Shown here: in pieces, positions 8,024-16,614 of the stretch
Layout of the letters: each line of letters starts with the position of its first letter
How positions within the stretch are numbered: position 1 is the stretch's first letter
The notes under the pieces: model-generated
Databases searched by the model: none
The model's input: the letters and a program-made list of their open reading frames with translations, nothing else
What the model was told of the DNA's origin: nothing
Assembly: GCA_039931245.1 (NCBI GenBank)
Contig: JBDTSH010000005.1
Span: forward strand, 1-49,090
Direction: 5' to 3'
Length of the DNA: 49,090 bases
Source: UBA4729 sp039931245
Lineage (GTDB): Bacteria > Patescibacteriota > Saccharimonadia > Saccharimonadales > UBA4665
Translations under genes and position numbers: made by a program

Positions 8024-9282
8024 ATGAAGTAGTCGAAGTGCAAGTCTCGAAGCTAATTAACGGTGGCCAAGCCCTCGGAGTTCTACCCGATGGTCGTAAA
8101 GTATTTGTCTGGAACGCTCTACCAGGTGAGCGCGTCAAGATACGCCTCACTAAAAACAAGCGTACTTACGCCGAAGCCATTGCCATGATGATTGTTGAGC
8201 CATCTGCTGAGCGCATTGATCCGCTCGAAAGCATTTATCTTTCGACTAGCCCATGGCAGATCATGACCTATACCGCCGAGAATAAATATAAAAAATCAAT
8301 TGTCGAAGAGCTTTTTGCTCATGAAATGATTGCCTTGCCAACAGTCGGTAGCGTCATCCACGACGAGACGGAGTGGCACTATCGAAACAAAATGGAATAC
8401 TCCTTCTGGGGCGACGATGATGGTCTCCATTTAGCTTTGCACGAGCGCGCCAGCCACAGTAAACAAATCGTGCAGGGAAGTGCGCTGGCCCGTCCCGAGC
8501 TCGATGCCGCTGCTGAGGCTGTCTGTGTCCAACTTTCTAAACTTAACACCCGCGCGGGTGACATGAAGACAATAATTGTTCGCTGTAACCAAAAAGGTGA
8601 AACAGTGGCTGCGCTATATACTAAATTGACTAAATTCAGTAAACTCGAGCTGCCAGCTGAGCTTCGTGGGCTGCGCGTCTACCACTCAAACCCTAAAAGC
8701 CCTGCCTCTGTGCCGACGGAGCTAATCGATGAACTCGGCAGCGTCCTATTGCACGATGAATTATTGCAAAGAACCTATGCTTATGACGTTGATTCGTTCT
8801 TCCAAGTAAATATACCAATTTTTGAGCAGGTCCTACGGCGTATCAAACAACACTGCACCGCTCCGAGTATCGTCGATATGTATGCCGGTGTCGGCTCAAT
8901 CGGCTTGAGTGTTGCTCGTAAGTCAGTCGATCTTATTGAGATCGACCCGGCAACTATTAAGATGGCTGGGGTCAACGCCGAAGCCAGTGGCCTGCACGTC
9001 CGTGTCTTGCAGGCTCCTACCGAAAAAGCCCTCGACTATATAGTTGCCGATAAGCCAGTCATTTTTGACCCGCCCCGGGCCGGCTTGCATGACCGTGTTG
9101 TTAGTCGCGTTCTCGAAGTTCAGCCCCCGCAAATCGTCTATCTAAGTTGTAACCCCGCCACCCAAGCTCGCGATCTCGCTAAGCTTCAAAGTGCCTACAC
9201 TATCGACTTCTTTGAAATTTATAACTTCTTCCCGCGCACCCCCCACATTGAAACTTTGGCGATCTTGAATCTCAAACAGTAA
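8020..9282 (+). CDS. TRAM-domain RNA uracil-C5 methyltransferase (RlmD/TrmA family)
   Basis: SAM-dependent enzyme that forms m5U in rRNA or tRNA. A TRAM RNA-binding domain covers about residues 1-62. The SAM loop is DMYAGVGSIG (near 285), the catalytic DPPRAGLH follows, and the nucleophilic Cys is in YLSCNPATQ (near 376). The iron-sulfur Cys cluster that usually follows the TRAM domain in RlmD is missing: the equivalent stretch is ESIYLSTSPWQIMTY. The start at 8020 (ATGA overlap with the HAD stop) begins exactly at the TRAM domain and is preferred over an in-frame ATG 18 nt upstream. The choice between rRNA and tRNA target is open. Confidence 0.88.
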   Translation: MNEVVEVQVSKLINGGQALGVLPDGRKVFVWNALPGERVKIRLTKNKRTYAEAIAMMIVEPSAERIDPLESIYLSTSPWQIMTYTAENKYKKSIVEELFAHEMIALPTVGSVIHDETEWHYRNKMEYSFWGDDDGLHLALHERASHSKQIVQGSALARPELDAAAEAVCVQLSKLNTRAGDMKTIIVRCNQKGETVAALYTKLTKFSKLELPAELRGLRVYHSNPKSPASVPTELIDELGSVLLHDELLQRTYAYDVDSFFQVNIPIFEQVLRRIKQHCTAPSIVDMYAGVGSIGLSVARKSVDLIEIDPATIKMAGVNAEASGLHVRVLQAPTEKALDYIVADKPVIFDPPRAGLHDRVVSRVLEVQPPQIVYLSCNPATQARDLAKLQSAYTIDFFEIYNFFPRTPHIETLAILNLKQ

Positions 9283-9332
9283 CGATTAAGCAAATTTATT
9301 TTCATGGTCCTTTGGAAAGAGGGAACTGCTGC

Positions 9333-9338
9333 TACAAT
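9333..9338 (+). promoter_or_regulatory. -10 box deciding the start of the PD-(D/E)XK gene
   Basis: TACAAT ends 7 nt before the ATG at 9346, with a TTTGGA -35-like box 16 bp upstream. A start at the earlier in-frame ATG (9304) would put the promoter inside the coding region, so 9346 with a leaderless mRNA is more likely. Confidence 0.6.
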
Positions 9339-9345
9339 AGTGCCA

Positions 9346-10137
9346 ATGGGGAATACATACTGGCGGGAACGTTCACAGCCATATCAACCGGGACAGATCG
9401 TCCCTTTTAAAGTATCGCGTTCAAAAATTGAGCTGTTTATGCAGTGTCCGCGCTGTTTCTGGCTCGATACCCGCCTAAAAATTAAGCGCCCTAGTACGCC
9501 GCCTTTTAATATAAATAAGGCAATCGATGAACTATTCAAAAAAGAATTTGATAGTTATCGAGCTAAGGGGGAGCCGCACCCGTTGATGCTCGATAACCAA
9601 ATTAACGCAATTCCGTATGTGCATAAAGACTTAGACAAATGGCGTTACAATTTTACGGGAATCATCACGGTGCACGCGCCGACAAATCTGCACGTCTTTG
9701 GCGCGATTGATGATGTATGGGTGAAACCCGACGGGCAACTGATAGTCGTCGACTATAAGGCAACTGCTAAGGACAAGGAGGTGTCCATCGACGCCGATTG
9801 GCAGATGAGCTATAAACGTCAGTTGGAAGTTTACCAATGGCTGTTACGCCAGAATGGCTTCGACGTCAGTGATACCGGATATTTTGTATACACCAACGGT
9901 CGGATGGACCTCGAGGCTTTCAATGACCGAGTCGAATTTCGCACTAAAGTTATTCCCTATACGGGGAAAGATGACTGGATTGAACCCACGCTTATCAAAA
10001 TGAAAGCGACAATGGAAAACGATGTCATGCCGCCAGTCGGAAACGCCGCCATGGGTGGAGAATGTGACTACTGCAGCTATGCCCGTTCGCGCACTGAAAT
10101 CACCCTAGCCGCAGTTCAAAAACGACTGGCCAAATAA
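9346..10137 (+). CDS. PD-(D/E)XK nuclease-superfamily protein with four Cys
   Basis: A 263-aa RecB/Cas4-like nuclease. The core is GAIDDVWV (Asp 122/123) followed by VVDYKAT (Asp136, Lys138), and then a QLEVYQWLL helix (Gln159, Tyr163) as in RecB-family nucleases. Cys34 and Cys37 (CPRC) in the N-terminus and Cys240 and Cys243 (CDYC) near the C-terminus bracket the core. That is the arrangement used to bind a 4Fe-4S cluster in Cas4 and AddB, here inferred. No cas genes, CRISPR array or addA/recB helicase are adjacent. It likely processes DNA ends, but its partner is not visible. Confidence 0.82.
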   Translation: MGNTYWRERSQPYQPGQIVPFKVSRSKIELFMQCPRCFWLDTRLKIKRPSTPPFNINKAIDELFKKEFDSYRAKGEPHPLMLDNQINAIPYVHKDLDKWRYNFTGIITVHAPTNLHVFGAIDDVWVKPDGQLIVVDYKATAKDKEVSIDADWQMSYKRQLEVYQWLLRQNGFDVSDTGYFVYTNGRMDLEAFNDRVEFRTKVIPYTGKDDWIEPTLIKMKATMENDVMPPVGNAAMGGECDYCSYARSRTEITLAAVQKRLAK

Positions 10138-10487
10138 GTTCGATCTCATTCCCCGTCCAGGTGACTGTCTTGAAGCCAGTTACTGAGGATTCAGTCGGGC
10201 TGGCAGCAGTATTCGCTTGGTTATTTTGCCGGTCGAGTCTTACGCGTTTTACACTTATTAAATTAATCAGGCACTTATTGGCAAGACAACTGATAAAAGA
10301 GAGAATAAGCGGTGTTTTGCGCGCTGAGGGTTATGGTCAGAGTGAAGAATATTTTGGAAATGAAATAATTAGTGCAGTATCATGATCGTGGCACTTAAGG
10401 CAAAACGTATGCTACCCCACTAGCCATCAACTCGGCTGAAACGTTATTTGAGAGGCTATACTGAGGCTTCTAAGCTATAATGACCGT
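10138..10487 (+). other. Intergenic 350 bp before serS
   Basis: No tRNA, rRNA or convincing protein gene is seen. A GTG-initiated frame at 10161-10385 would encode 74 aa but has no ribosome-binding site and no recognisable domain. The right-hand end carries the serS promoter. The interval may hold a short decayed gene. Confidence 0.5.
10476..10481 (+). promoter_or_regulatory. serS -10 box, leaderless start
   Basis: A perfect TATAAT ends 6 nt before the serS ATG. There is no room for a Shine-Dalgarno site, so the transcript should start at or within a base or two of the start codon. No good -35 lies at 17 bp. Confidence 0.7.
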
Positions 10488-11840
10488 ATGTTAGATATTC
10501 AATTCATTCGCGACAATCCTGATCTCGTTACAGAAAAGTCCGCACAAAAAGGGTATAAAATCGACGCCGGGCAGTTGCTCGAGCTCGACGGACAACGGAA
10601 AACCCGCATTACTCAGATCGATGAACTACGCCGCCGTCGGAACGAGCAGTCCAGCCAAACTAAAAACCAGCGCCCGAGTGAAGAGCAAATCGTTGCTGGC
10701 CGGCTTATCAAAGAAGAACTTAGCCAGCTCGAGACTGATTTGAAGCTTATTGACCAGCAGTTTGACCGGCTCCTCAAAGCCATCCCTAATATGCCGCTCG
10801 ACGATGTACCGGTTGGAGCCTCGGAAGACGAGAATGTCGTTGCCCGGCAGGTGGGTACTAAACCGGAGTTCGATTTTATCCCAAAAAGCCACTGGGAATT
10901 AGCCGCCGCAAAAGACCTTATCGATAAGGAACGAGCGACCAAAGTTGCTGGCAGCCGTTTCGCTTATATCAAAGGAGGGCTGGTCGAGTTACAATTCGCC
11001 ATTATGCAATTTGTCATCCGGACGTTAGGTGATGAACAGATCCTGCAGCGGCTTATAACAGAAAACGGGCTACATATCACCGCTAAGCCGTTTGTGCCTG
11101 TTTTACCGCCGGCTATGATCAAAACACCTGTCTACGACGCGATGGATCGACTAGAGCCCCGGGATGACCGCTACCGGGTCGGCGCTGATGAGGATGATCT
11201 ATGGCTGCAGGGCAGCGCCGAACATACCCTCGGTTCGATGTATATGAACGAAATCATACCGGAAGACCGGCTGCCGATTCGCTACGTGGGTTATTTGACG
11301 AGTTTCCGACGTGAAGCAGGAACCTATGGTAAAGACATGGAAGGCATCATTCGCATGCACCAATTCGATAAACTTGAAATGGAAGTCTTCAGCACACCCG
11401 AAACTGGCCTCGATGAACATAAATTACTCGTAGCTGTACAGGAATATCTGGTGGGCTGTTTGGGCTTACCGTACCAAGTGTTGTCCAAGTGTACGGCAGA
11501 TATCGGCAAGCCAAACGCCCGTGGCATTGATATTGAAACCTGGATTCCGAGCCAGGAAAAGTACCGCGAAACGCACACTGCCGACTATATGACCGATTAT
11601 CAGGCCCGCCGTTTGAAAACTCGATTGCGCCGTATACCAAAATCTTTGAACGAAGTTGTTAACGTCGAGGACTATATTCCACCAACAAGCGCTACCGAAC
11701 TCGTTCACACCAATGATGCAACCGCTTTTGCGCTCGGTAGAATCATGGTTGCCATCATGGAGAACTACCAAACCGCAGCGGGCGATATATCAATTCCGGA
11801 AGCACTTTTGCCGTACATGGGCGGCCGAACTCAAATTTAG
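10488..11840 (+). CDS. serS: Seryl-tRNA synthetase
   Basis: Charges tRNA-Ser and, if used, tRNA-Sec. The N-terminal long antiparallel coiled coil that binds the tRNA variable arm covers about residues 28-110 (rich in Glu, Arg, Gln). The catalytic core has motif 2 SFRREAGTYGKD (near 270-281) and motif 3 ALGRIMVAIMENYQ near the C-terminus. The 450-aa length is slightly above the common 425. The start agrees with the family N-terminus (MLDIQFIRDNPDLV). Expression appears to come from its own leaderless promoter. Confidence 0.96.
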   Translation: MLDIQFIRDNPDLVTEKSAQKGYKIDAGQLLELDGQRKTRITQIDELRRRRNEQSSQTKNQRPSEEQIVAGRLIKEELSQLETDLKLIDQQFDRLLKAIPNMPLDDVPVGASEDENVVARQVGTKPEFDFIPKSHWELAAAKDLIDKERATKVAGSRFAYIKGGLVELQFAIMQFVIRTLGDEQILQRLITENGLHITAKPFVPVLPPAMIKTPVYDAMDRLEPRDDRYRVGADEDDLWLQGSAEHTLGSMYMNEIIPEDRLPIRYVGYLTSFRREAGTYGKDMEGIIRMHQFDKLEMEVFSTPETGLDEHKLLVAVQEYLVGCLGLPYQVLSKCTADIGKPNARGIDIETWIPSQEKYRETHTADYMTDYQARRLKTRLRRIPKSLNEVVNVEDYIPPTSATELVHTNDATAFALGRIMVAIMENYQTAAGDISIPEALLPYMGGRTQI

Positions 11841-11954
11841 CCCACCGGACTCTGTGCTTCATAAGGCCACTTTGGCAGGGCTCTCCAGTTTAGGGTGTCG
11901 GTCCAAACTGCATGATTCGTGATAAATATGCCAGCACATTAAGAGCGGTAAGAG

Positions 11955-11960
11955 TATAAT
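11955..11960 (+). promoter_or_regulatory. hpf promoter -10
   Basis: A TATAAT box 50 nt before the hpf ATG, in the otherwise non-coding 11841-12009 interval. The -35 is not convincing. Confidence 0.5.
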
Positions 11961-12009
11961 AATTGGTAACATTGACCACCATTCAAAAAGAAATAGTAGG
12001 AGGGTTTAC

Positions 12010-12390
12010 ATGTTACAGAAATTCGAAATTCACGGTGTTCATACCGTTGTCGATGACAATTTACGTAAATATATCGTCAAGAAAATCGGTCACTTGGATA
12101 AATATATGACTCGCGCCTCGCGCCAAAGCGCCCACTTAGAGGTTATTCTCAAAGAAGCGACCTTCAAAGATAAAAGTCAATCGACCTGTGAAGTTAACCT
12201 CCATCTTCCTCATGAAACCATTAATCTCAAAGAGAGCACTATCAACATGTACGCGGCCGTCGACATTGTCGATGCCAAGCTGCGGCAACAGCTCCGTAAG
12301 TACAAAGACCTTCACCATGGTGGTAAAATGCACCGTCACTTGTTCGCTCGTTTTTCACGAAAGTTTCGTGTTGTGACGCCCGAAATCTAG
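12010..12390 (+). CDS. hpf: Short ribosome hibernation promoting factor (HPF/RaiA)
   Basis: S30AE-family protein that binds the decoding region of the 30S subunit and silences ribosomes in starvation. The 126-aa sequence fits a single beta-alpha-beta-beta-beta-alpha S30AE domain (VVDDNLRKYIVKKIGHLDKYM early; STINMYAAVDIVDAKLRQQLRKYKD late) plus a short basic tail. It lacks the extra C-terminal dimerisation domain of long HPF, so it resembles the short type. A strong AGTAGGAGGG site lies before the ATG. The secA gene follows after 173 nt with a separate promoter. Confidence 0.92.
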   Translation: MLQKFEIHGVHTVVDDNLRKYIVKKIGHLDKYMTRASRQSAHLEVILKEATFKDKSQSTCEVNLHLPHETINLKESTINMYAAVDIVDAKLRQQLRKYKDLHHGGKMHRHLFARFSRKFRVVTPEI

Positions 12391-12509
12391 GGTTGAATGG
12401 CTATCGAGGGCGCTCGTAACGGGACTGGTATTGATAGGATCCAGACCATATGTTCGAGTTTGCGGCAAATCGTTGGTAAAATTACCGTCGCTTTTCACCT
12501 CGAAAGTGT

Positions 12510-12516
12510 TTATAAT
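12510..12516 (+). promoter_or_regulatory. secA promoter -10
   Basis: A TATAAT-type box in the sequence GTTTATAATACC lies about 48 nt before secA, within the 12391-12563 interval. The following leader contains GGGAGACAGGG as ribosome-binding site. Confidence 0.5.
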
Positions 12517-12563
12517 ACCCTCAAGAATTTTGTTGACTTACAGATAACCGGGAGACAGGGTAT

Positions 12564-15173
12564 ATGAACACGGTATTTAAGAAGATATTAGGTGATCCGC
12601 AAGCGCGGACCGTTAAAAGATTGCGCAAACGAGTTGTGGCTGTAAATGCTCTCAGCGATAAATACAAAAAAATGTCAGACACTGTTCTTAAGGCACAAAC
12701 CGACATCCTGAAAGGCCGTCTCAAAAAAGAATCGCTTGATGCTATTCTACCCGACGCTTTTGCGGTTGTGCGCGAAGCCGCTACTCGGACTCTTGGCCAA
12801 CGGCACTTCGATGTCCAATTAATCGGTGGCATGGTGCTTCACGAGGGCAACGTGGCCGAAATGAAAACTGGTGAAGGCAAGACCTTAGTGGCCACAGCGC
12901 CGGTATACTTGAACGCCCTAACAGAAAAAGGTGTCCACGTCGTGACGGTCAACGATTATTTGGCCCAGCGTGACGCTGGCTGGATGGGTAAAGTCTACGA
13001 TTTTCTTGGTATGCAAACGGGTATCATTTTAGGTGATCATTCGTTCGTCTACGATCCGGAGTTTACAAATGTTGAGCACGATGATGAACGATTTCGCCAT
13101 CTGAAGCCATGTACTCGACAGCAAGCCTACGCCGCTGACGTTACTTACGGCACTAACAACGAGTATGGATTTGATTACCTGCGAGACAACATGGTCCGTG
13201 AAGAAGACCAGTTGCGCCAACGTAACCTGCACTATGCGATCGTCGACGAGGTGGACTCTATTCTAGTAGATGAAGCCCGTACGCCACTAATTATTAGCGC
13301 ACCAAGTGCCACCAGCGGTACTGCCTATGCCCAGTTCTCAAAAGTTGTCCGCCAACTCAAAAAAGATAAGCACTTTGAGACTGATGAAAAGCGTAAAACT
13401 GTTATTCTGACCGACGAAGGTGTAGAGCTTGTCGAGAAAGTTTTAGCGCTCGATAATCTCTACGGTTCGGAAAACATTCGGACAATATATCACCTGCAAC
13501 AAGCCCTTCGGGCCCACGCATTGTTTACTCGCGACAAAGATTACGTCGTTACTAAAGACGGGGAAGTTGTTATCGTTGACGAGTTCACGGGTCGCTTACT
13601 AGCCGGCCGCCGTTATAACGAAGGTCTACACCAAGCCATCGAAGCCAAGGAAGGGGTTGAAGTTCAGCAGGAGAGCATGACGTTGGCTACTATTTCGTTC
13701 CAGAACTATTTCCGATTGTATGAAAAACTTGGAGGCATGACCGGTACCGCCTTGACTGAAGCCGAGGAATTTCACCAGATTTACAAGCTAGATGTTGTTG
13801 AGATTCCGTCCAACCGAAAGATTGATCGTCAAGATCGGGTTGATCGTATTTATCGTACCGAAAAAGCGAAGTTCAAAGCCATTGCCAAAGAAGTCAAAGC
13901 CCTGCACACCAAAGGGCAACCAGTTCTGATCGGGACGGTATCAATTGAAAAGAACGAGCAGCTCGGCAACATGTTGAACAAGGCCGGTATCCCTCATCAG
14001 GTTCTCAATGCCAAGAACAACGAACGAGAAGCCAGCATTGTCGCTAAAGCCGGTGAAGCCGGTGCCGTCACGCTCGCCACTAACATTGCAGGTCGTGGTA
14101 CTGACATCGTGCTCGGGGAAGGAATAAAGGAGCTCGGTGGGCTTTTCGTACTCGGAAGCGAGCGCCATGAATCACGCCGTATTGATAACCAGTTGCGCGG
14201 GCGCGCCGGTCGCCAAGGCGACCCCGGCGTCACCCAATTCTTTGTCAGTACCGAAGATGATTTGATGCGTATTTTTGGCGGTGACCGGATAGCGAACATT
14301 ATGGCGCGATTGAGCGTCGATGATGACACTCCAATTGAGAACCGGCTAATAAGCAAATCTCTCGAGGGTGCCCAGAAAAAGGTTGAAGGTTTTCACTTTG
14401 ACCAACGGAAGAGCGTTGTCCAATACGATGATGTTATGAACCGTCACCGTAAGGCAACATACTCGATGCGGCGTGAGATACTGCGGGCCGAAGACATCAG
14501 CAAGCGTATTAAGTTTTTCCTGGATGAAGAAGCCCATGCTTTAGCGACTTCGTCATTGGTGGCGACTGAGCAATTTGAGGATGTAGTCCGCGAAGCCTTT
14601 CCGTTCGACGAAGCTACGCTCGACCGGCTATTTGACTCCGACGCAACGAAGTTCGAAAAAGTACTCAATACTGCAGCCAGTACGCTATACGGTGCACGCG
14701 AATTGGCCTTTACTCCTGAGATTATGCGCAAAGTTGAGCGTGATATTTACTTGCAAGTACTCGATAACCTTTGGATGCAGCATCTTGAGAACATGGATCA
14801 CCTACGTGAGGGCATTCACTGGATGAGCGTCGGTCAGCAAGATCCGCTCGTAGAATACCGTCGCCGTGGTCAGCTGTTGTTCGAGGAAATGCAAAACACT
14901 CTACGCCACGACGTACTGCGAGCTCTGTTCCATGCCCAGCCAATTGCCCCCGAAGACCTTAATCGCGCTACCGAAACTGAGCTGACCCGTGCCGCGCGCG
15001 GCTCAGTCGAAAACGCCAATCAAATCACTAATGCCGAGACTGAATTTGACGCGGGCGACTTCGCCGATCAAAAAGCCGCCACCATGCCGAAGAAAAAACT
15101 GCCTGAAACCATCAAAAAGGCCCGTAAAACTGAGCGCAAACGTAAAACCACCGCGAAACGGAGGAAGAAGTAG
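12564..15173 (+). CDS. secA: Protein translocase ATPase SecA
   Basis: ATPase motor that drives preproteins through SecYEG. Features in order: MKTGEGKT Walker A (about 99-106), the VNDYLAQRDA region, Walker B DEVDSILVDEARTPLI (about 227-242), the preprotein cross-linking domain, GGMTGTALTEAEEF, and motor domain 2 with TNIAGRGTDI and RGRAGRQGDPG. The 869 aa end in a Lys/Arg-rich tail after LPETIKKARK and lack the Cys-rich zinc motif that binds SecB in many SecA proteins, so SecB-independent export is expected. The start fits the family N-terminus. Confidence 0.97.
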   Translation: MNTVFKKILGDPQARTVKRLRKRVVAVNALSDKYKKMSDTVLKAQTDILKGRLKKESLDAILPDAFAVVREAATRTLGQRHFDVQLIGGMVLHEGNVAEMKTGEGKTLVATAPVYLNALTEKGVHVVTVNDYLAQRDAGWMGKVYDFLGMQTGIILGDHSFVYDPEFTNVEHDDERFRHLKPCTRQQAYAADVTYGTNNEYGFDYLRDNMVREEDQLRQRNLHYAIVDEVDSILVDEARTPLIISAPSATSGTAYAQFSKVVRQLKKDKHFETDEKRKTVILTDEGVELVEKVLALDNLYGSENIRTIYHLQQALRAHALFTRDKDYVVTKDGEVVIVDEFTGRLLAGRRYNEGLHQAIEAKEGVEVQQESMTLATISFQNYFRLYEKLGGMTGTALTEAEEFHQIYKLDVVEIPSNRKIDRQDRVDRIYRTEKAKFKAIAKEVKALHTKGQPVLIGTVSIEKNEQLGNMLNKAGIPHQVLNAKNNEREASIVAKAGEAGAVTLATNIAGRGTDIVLGEGIKELGGLFVLGSERHESRRIDNQLRGRAGRQGDPGVTQFFVSTEDDLMRIFGGDRIANIMARLSVDDDTPIENRLISKSLEGAQKKVEGFHFDQRKSVVQYDDVMNRHRKATYSMRREILRAEDISKRIKFFLDEEAHALATSSLVATEQFEDVVREAFPFDEATLDRLFDSDATKFEKVLNTAASTLYGARELAFTPEIMRKVERDIYLQVLDNLWMQHLENMDHLREGIHWMSVGQQDPLVEYRRRGQLLFEEMQNTLRHDVLRALFHAQPIAPEDLNRATETELTRAARGSVENANQITNAETEFDAGDFADQKAATMPKKKLPETIKKARKTERKRKTTAKRRKK

Positions 15174-15252
15174 AGGAGTGGTCGTTTAGAGGAGCGGTGC
15201 TCAGCTTGAGTTTTCACCATTCTTCTAACACTACTCAACTACTAAATTACAT

Positions 15253-16614
15253 ATGAAACACACAGTCAGTGAAATCACACTAAAAAATGGTGCCAAAGGC
15301 CTTCTCGTCAACGTGCCCGACGCATCAGTCATGACGTTCGACATTAACTTCCGAGCCGGCGAATACCTAGTTAACCCTGACAAGTGGGAAGTGCCGCACC
15401 TAATGGAGCACGTGTTGCTTGGCGCCAATGAGCTCATTCCCCGGGCGCGTGATTTTCAGGCCGAGCTTGAAAAGAACGGTGCCTATAGCAACGCCAGTAC
15501 CGGTGTATATGACATTACTTACGAGGCCGAGTGTGCTGATTTTGAATGGGACCGGGTGCTCGGTCTGCTGCTAGTGGCAATCACGCGACCATTATTTCTC
15601 GAAGAAGAGTTTCAGGCCGAATTTGGCAATGTTCAAGAGGAAATGGCTGCACGTGCTAACAATCATTTCCGCCGGCTGAGTCTTGAAATGCGCCGCCAGT
15701 TAGGCTTGATTGCGAAAACCGATGCCGAACGGTTGGAGATTATGCAAAACGTGGCCGTCCAAGATGTTCGAGATCATTATAGCCGGACGCACGTCGCTCC
15801 GAATATGCGGTTTGTGTTTGCGGGCAATATGACACCCGAGCGCTGTGACGCCATTGAAAAATTGCTATCAGCAATCGAATTGCCGGAGACGGGTGAGCGT
15901 TTTCCGTTGCCAAGGGAGCGACCTAAACGGCTGCCCAAGGCGGTATTCGTGCTGAACGATACGGTAGATAACCTGTATTTCTATATCGATACCTTCATGA
16001 ATCGGCGTATGAGTGACCCGGAAACTGATGCCCTTAACCTGATTAATACCATGCTTACTGAAACCCTTTATTCCAAGATATTGGGTTCGGCCCGTGAAAA
16101 AGGGCTTGTCTACGGCATGAGTTCTGGCTTGTCGCAAACTCGTGATGCCAGCAACTGGTGGTTTGGGGCCCAAGTGTCAGACAAAAATGCACCTCCTTTG
16201 ATGCGTATCATAGTTGACGAGCTCACGAAAGTATTGGCAGGTGACATCTCCGACGCCGAAATCGCGTCCACCAAGCAGTACGCTCTCGGACGCTTCCAGC
16301 GTAGCGGTCAAACCGTCGGCGGTACGTCTGCTGGCTATACGGGCCGATACTTCTTTGATGATGAGATTGAGAATTATTACCAAATCCCTGCCAGGATTGC
16401 CGCCATTAATAAGGACGAAATAATTCGTATCGCTCGCAGTATGTTCCGCGAAGAAATCTGGGGATTTGGTGTCCTCGGGAATTGTGGAGCTCCTTTTGCC
16501 AAAGAGTTGCGCGCTCATTTAGCACCGCTTTGGCATCAGGACAGTAAGCCGCCTCATAAACTTGCCTCAAACAGTATTCCTACTAAGGTTGTAGCCAGTG
16601 GACGAACAGCGTAA
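15253..16614 (+). CDS. M16-family zinc metallopeptidase
   Basis: Insulinase/pitrilysin-superfamily peptidase. The inverted zinc motif HLMEH (His49, Glu52, His53) is present, with the third ligand Glu in NVQEEMAAR about 76 residues later, the normal M16 spacing. At 453 aa it is a single two-domain unit (catalytic plus inactive half), like the roughly 430-aa processing-peptidase-type proteins. No signal peptide is evident, so it is probably cytosolic, although M16 members can be exported by other routes. It ends in a 17-nt overlap with prfB. Confidence 0.9.
   Translation: MKHTVSEITLKNGAKGLLVNVPDASVMTFDINFRAGEYLVNPDKWEVPHLMEHVLLGANELIPRARDFQAELEKNGAYSNASTGVYDITYEAECADFEWDRVLGLLLVAITRPLFLEEEFQAEFGNVQEEMAARANNHFRRLSLEMRRQLGLIAKTDAERLEIMQNVAVQDVRDHYSRTHVAPNMRFVFAGNMTPERCDAIEKLLSAIELPETGERFPLPRERPKRLPKAVFVLNDTVDNLYFYIDTFMNRRMSDPETDALNLINTMLTETLYSKILGSAREKGLVYGMSSGLSQTRDASNWWFGAQVSDKNAPPLMRIIVDELTKVLAGDISDAEIASTKQYALGRFQRSGQTVGGTSAGYTGRYFFDDEIENYYQIPARIAAINKDEIIRIARSMFREEIWGFGVLGNCGAPFAKELRAHLAPLWHQDSKPPHKLASNSIPTKVVASGRTA

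Noticed and set aside
9346..10137. CRISPR-Cas locus associated with the Cas4-like protein
   Set aside because: No regularly spaced repeats and no other cas gene are present anywhere in the window.
10161..10385. GTG-initiated 74-aa frame before serS
   Set aside because: No ribosome-binding site, no recognisable domain and an odd hydrophobic-basic composition; described only as part of the intergenic interval.
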